From positions 1 through 5,724 of the forward strand of contig SYFI01000140.1 of assembly GCA_005800465.1 (NCBI GenBank): DNA of 5,724 bases, read 5' to 3'. Positions 4,897-5,724 of this stretch are shown one piece after another. The translations under genes were made by a program, and so were the position numbers. The notes under the pieces were generated by a model, which saw nothing but the letters and a program-made list of their open reading frames with translations, was not told the DNA's origin and searched no databases. Positions within the stretch are counted from its first letter, which is position 1. Each line of letters begins with the position of its first letter. The DNA is from Actinomycetota bacterium (GTDB lineage Bacteria > Actinomycetota > Thermoleophilia > Miltoncostaeales > Miltoncostaeaceae).

Positions 4897-5724
4897 CTAG
4901 TCCTCGCCCTGTGCCTTGGTGAAGCCGTCCTCGCCATCGAAGCGCTGCAGCTTCTCGACGTGGGCCCACATGTGCTCGGCAGCCACGGCCTGCAGGAGGT
5001 CGATCAGGTGGGCGTCATTCAGCTCGGCGGCGTCGTCGCGCAGCATGAATCGGGCGCGCCAGGCGTCGACGGTGTCGGTCATCACGTCGTTCGGCGGGTA
5101 CAGCATGGTGCCGCGCGAGTCGACCATCTTCAGGTAGAGGTCGCGGCCCTCGCAGATGCGCTCCATGCTCTGGCCGATGCAGATCTTGTCGCTGGCCGAC
5201 TCGATGAAGATGTCCACGCCGCATACCTGACGGGTCTTCACCTTGACGAAGTCAGGGGCGGCTCCGAGCTGCGGCAGCTTGATCGGCTTGTACTCGCGGA
5301 TCTTCCAGTCCGTCGGCTTCTTACCGAGGTTCTTGATGATCTCGTTGGTGTAGCCGGTGGTTCCGCCCTGACGCTCGTCGCCAACGACGTCGCGGGTCAT
5401 GACCTTGCCCTCCTCGAGGGTGGTGATGACGGCGTTCTCGATGAGGGCAGCTTCTTCGAACATGTCCAGGTGACGCAGCATCATGACGCCGGAGAGGATC
5501 ATGGCGGTGGGGTTGATGACGTCCTTGCCGGCGTACTTCGGCGCGGAGCCGTGCACTGCCTCGGCAATAAACACCTCGTTCCCGATGTTGGCCGACGGCG
5601 CGAAGCCCAGACCACCAATGAGGGCGGACGACAGGTCGGAGAGGATGTCGCCGTTCATGTTGGTGGTTACCAGCACGCTGTACTGCTCGGGGAGCTTGAC
5701 GAGTTGGTGGGCGGCGTTGTCGAC
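4897..5724 (-). CDS. icd: NADP-type isocitrate dehydrogenase with C-terminal extension (N-terminus outside window)
   Basis: The last 275 residues are visible; the frame is open to the window edge. The gene product oxidatively decarboxylates isocitrate to 2-oxoglutarate in the TCA cycle. Visible core motifs of the beta-decarboxylating dehydrogenase family are TTNMNGDILSDLSSALIGGL with the metal-binding Asp pair (D26, D30 of the visible part), NIGNEVFIAEAVHGSAPKYA (46-65) and NPTAMILSGVMMLRHL. The Lys-Tyr of APKYAG corresponds to the pair that contacts the NADP 2'-phosphate in E. coli Icd, so NADP is the likelier cofactor. After the catalytic core (to about residue 130) comes an extra domain of roughly 140 residues, VCGVDIFIES...LYLKMVDSRGTMLYPP...DAWRARF. 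This matches the C-terminal extension seen in Thermus/Rickettsia-type enzymes rather than in E. coli Icd. It is convergent with hicB, 78 nt apart. Confidence 0.92.
   Translation of the reverse strand, partial: VDNAAHQLVKLPEQYSVLVTTNMNGDILSDLSSALIGGLGFAPSANIGNEVFIAEAVHGSAPKYAGKDVINPTAMILSGVMMLRHLDMFEEAALIENAVITTLEEGKVMTRDVVGDERQGGTTGYTNEIIKNLGKKPTDWKIREYKPIKLPQLGAAPDFVKVKTRQVCGVDIFIESASDKICIGQSMERICEGRDLYLKMVDSRGTMLYPPNDVMTDTVDAWRARFMLRDDAAELNDAHLIDLLQAVAAEHMWAHVEKLQRFDGEDGFTKAQGED

Overview
This is a gene-dense, high-GC bacterial window with six clear protein genes, a toxin-antitoxin-like pair and one tentative small ORF. Start sites are often GTG, neighbouring genes overlap by 4 bp (GTGA, ATGA), and two divergent genes have TAnnnT boxes only 7-8 nt before a GTG start, as in leaderless transcripts. 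With the isocitrate dehydrogenase carrying a C-terminal extension, this suggests a high-GC lineage such as a deep-branching actinobacterium (Thermoleophilia-like) or a neighbour such as Chloroflexota. That placement is inference; no rRNA or phylogenetic marker alignment is available here.

Layout. Positions 1-675 (+) hold the 3' part of an unrecognised, probably exported protein. It has a perfect Gly/Gln/Pro heptapeptide tandem repeat, then a Cys/Pro/Gly-rich linker with an internally duplicated motif, then a probably beta-rich C-terminal domain. A strong hairpin (701-730) separates it from a convergent minus-strand operon read trpS (tryptophanyl-tRNA synthetase) -> yjbQ (UPF0047) -> plsC-like acyltransferase -> arfB (ribosome rescue hydrolase). 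The last three genes are joined by two GTGA overlaps and the first pair is 14 nt apart, so one transcript starting just upstream of trpS is likely.

Divergently from trpS, a CPBP-family intramembrane protease gene (3397-4155, +) starts about 60 bp away. Both genes start with GTGAGTAC, forming an inverted repeat around the shared promoter region. The protease stop overlaps a possible 55-codon ORF. A hicA-hicB module follows (4405-4818). hicA carries a one-base frameshift at an A5-G-T4 tract; removing one base restores a typical 66-aa HicA with its GSH motif. The shifted frame happens to stay open into hicB, so the locus reads as one 137-codon ORF. hicB is intact, short, and has a good Shine-Dalgarno.

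The right end (4897-5724, -) is the C-terminal 275 residues of an isocitrate dehydrogenase, convergent with hicB and cut by the window edge. Most of the window is housekeeping (translation, lipid synthesis, TCA cycle). The accessory signals are the repeat protein, the CPBP protease with its small downstream ORF, and the frameshifted hicAB. I see no convincing new multi-gene system; the best candidates for a second look are the hicA frameshift, the divergent leaderless promoter pair and the repeat protein.
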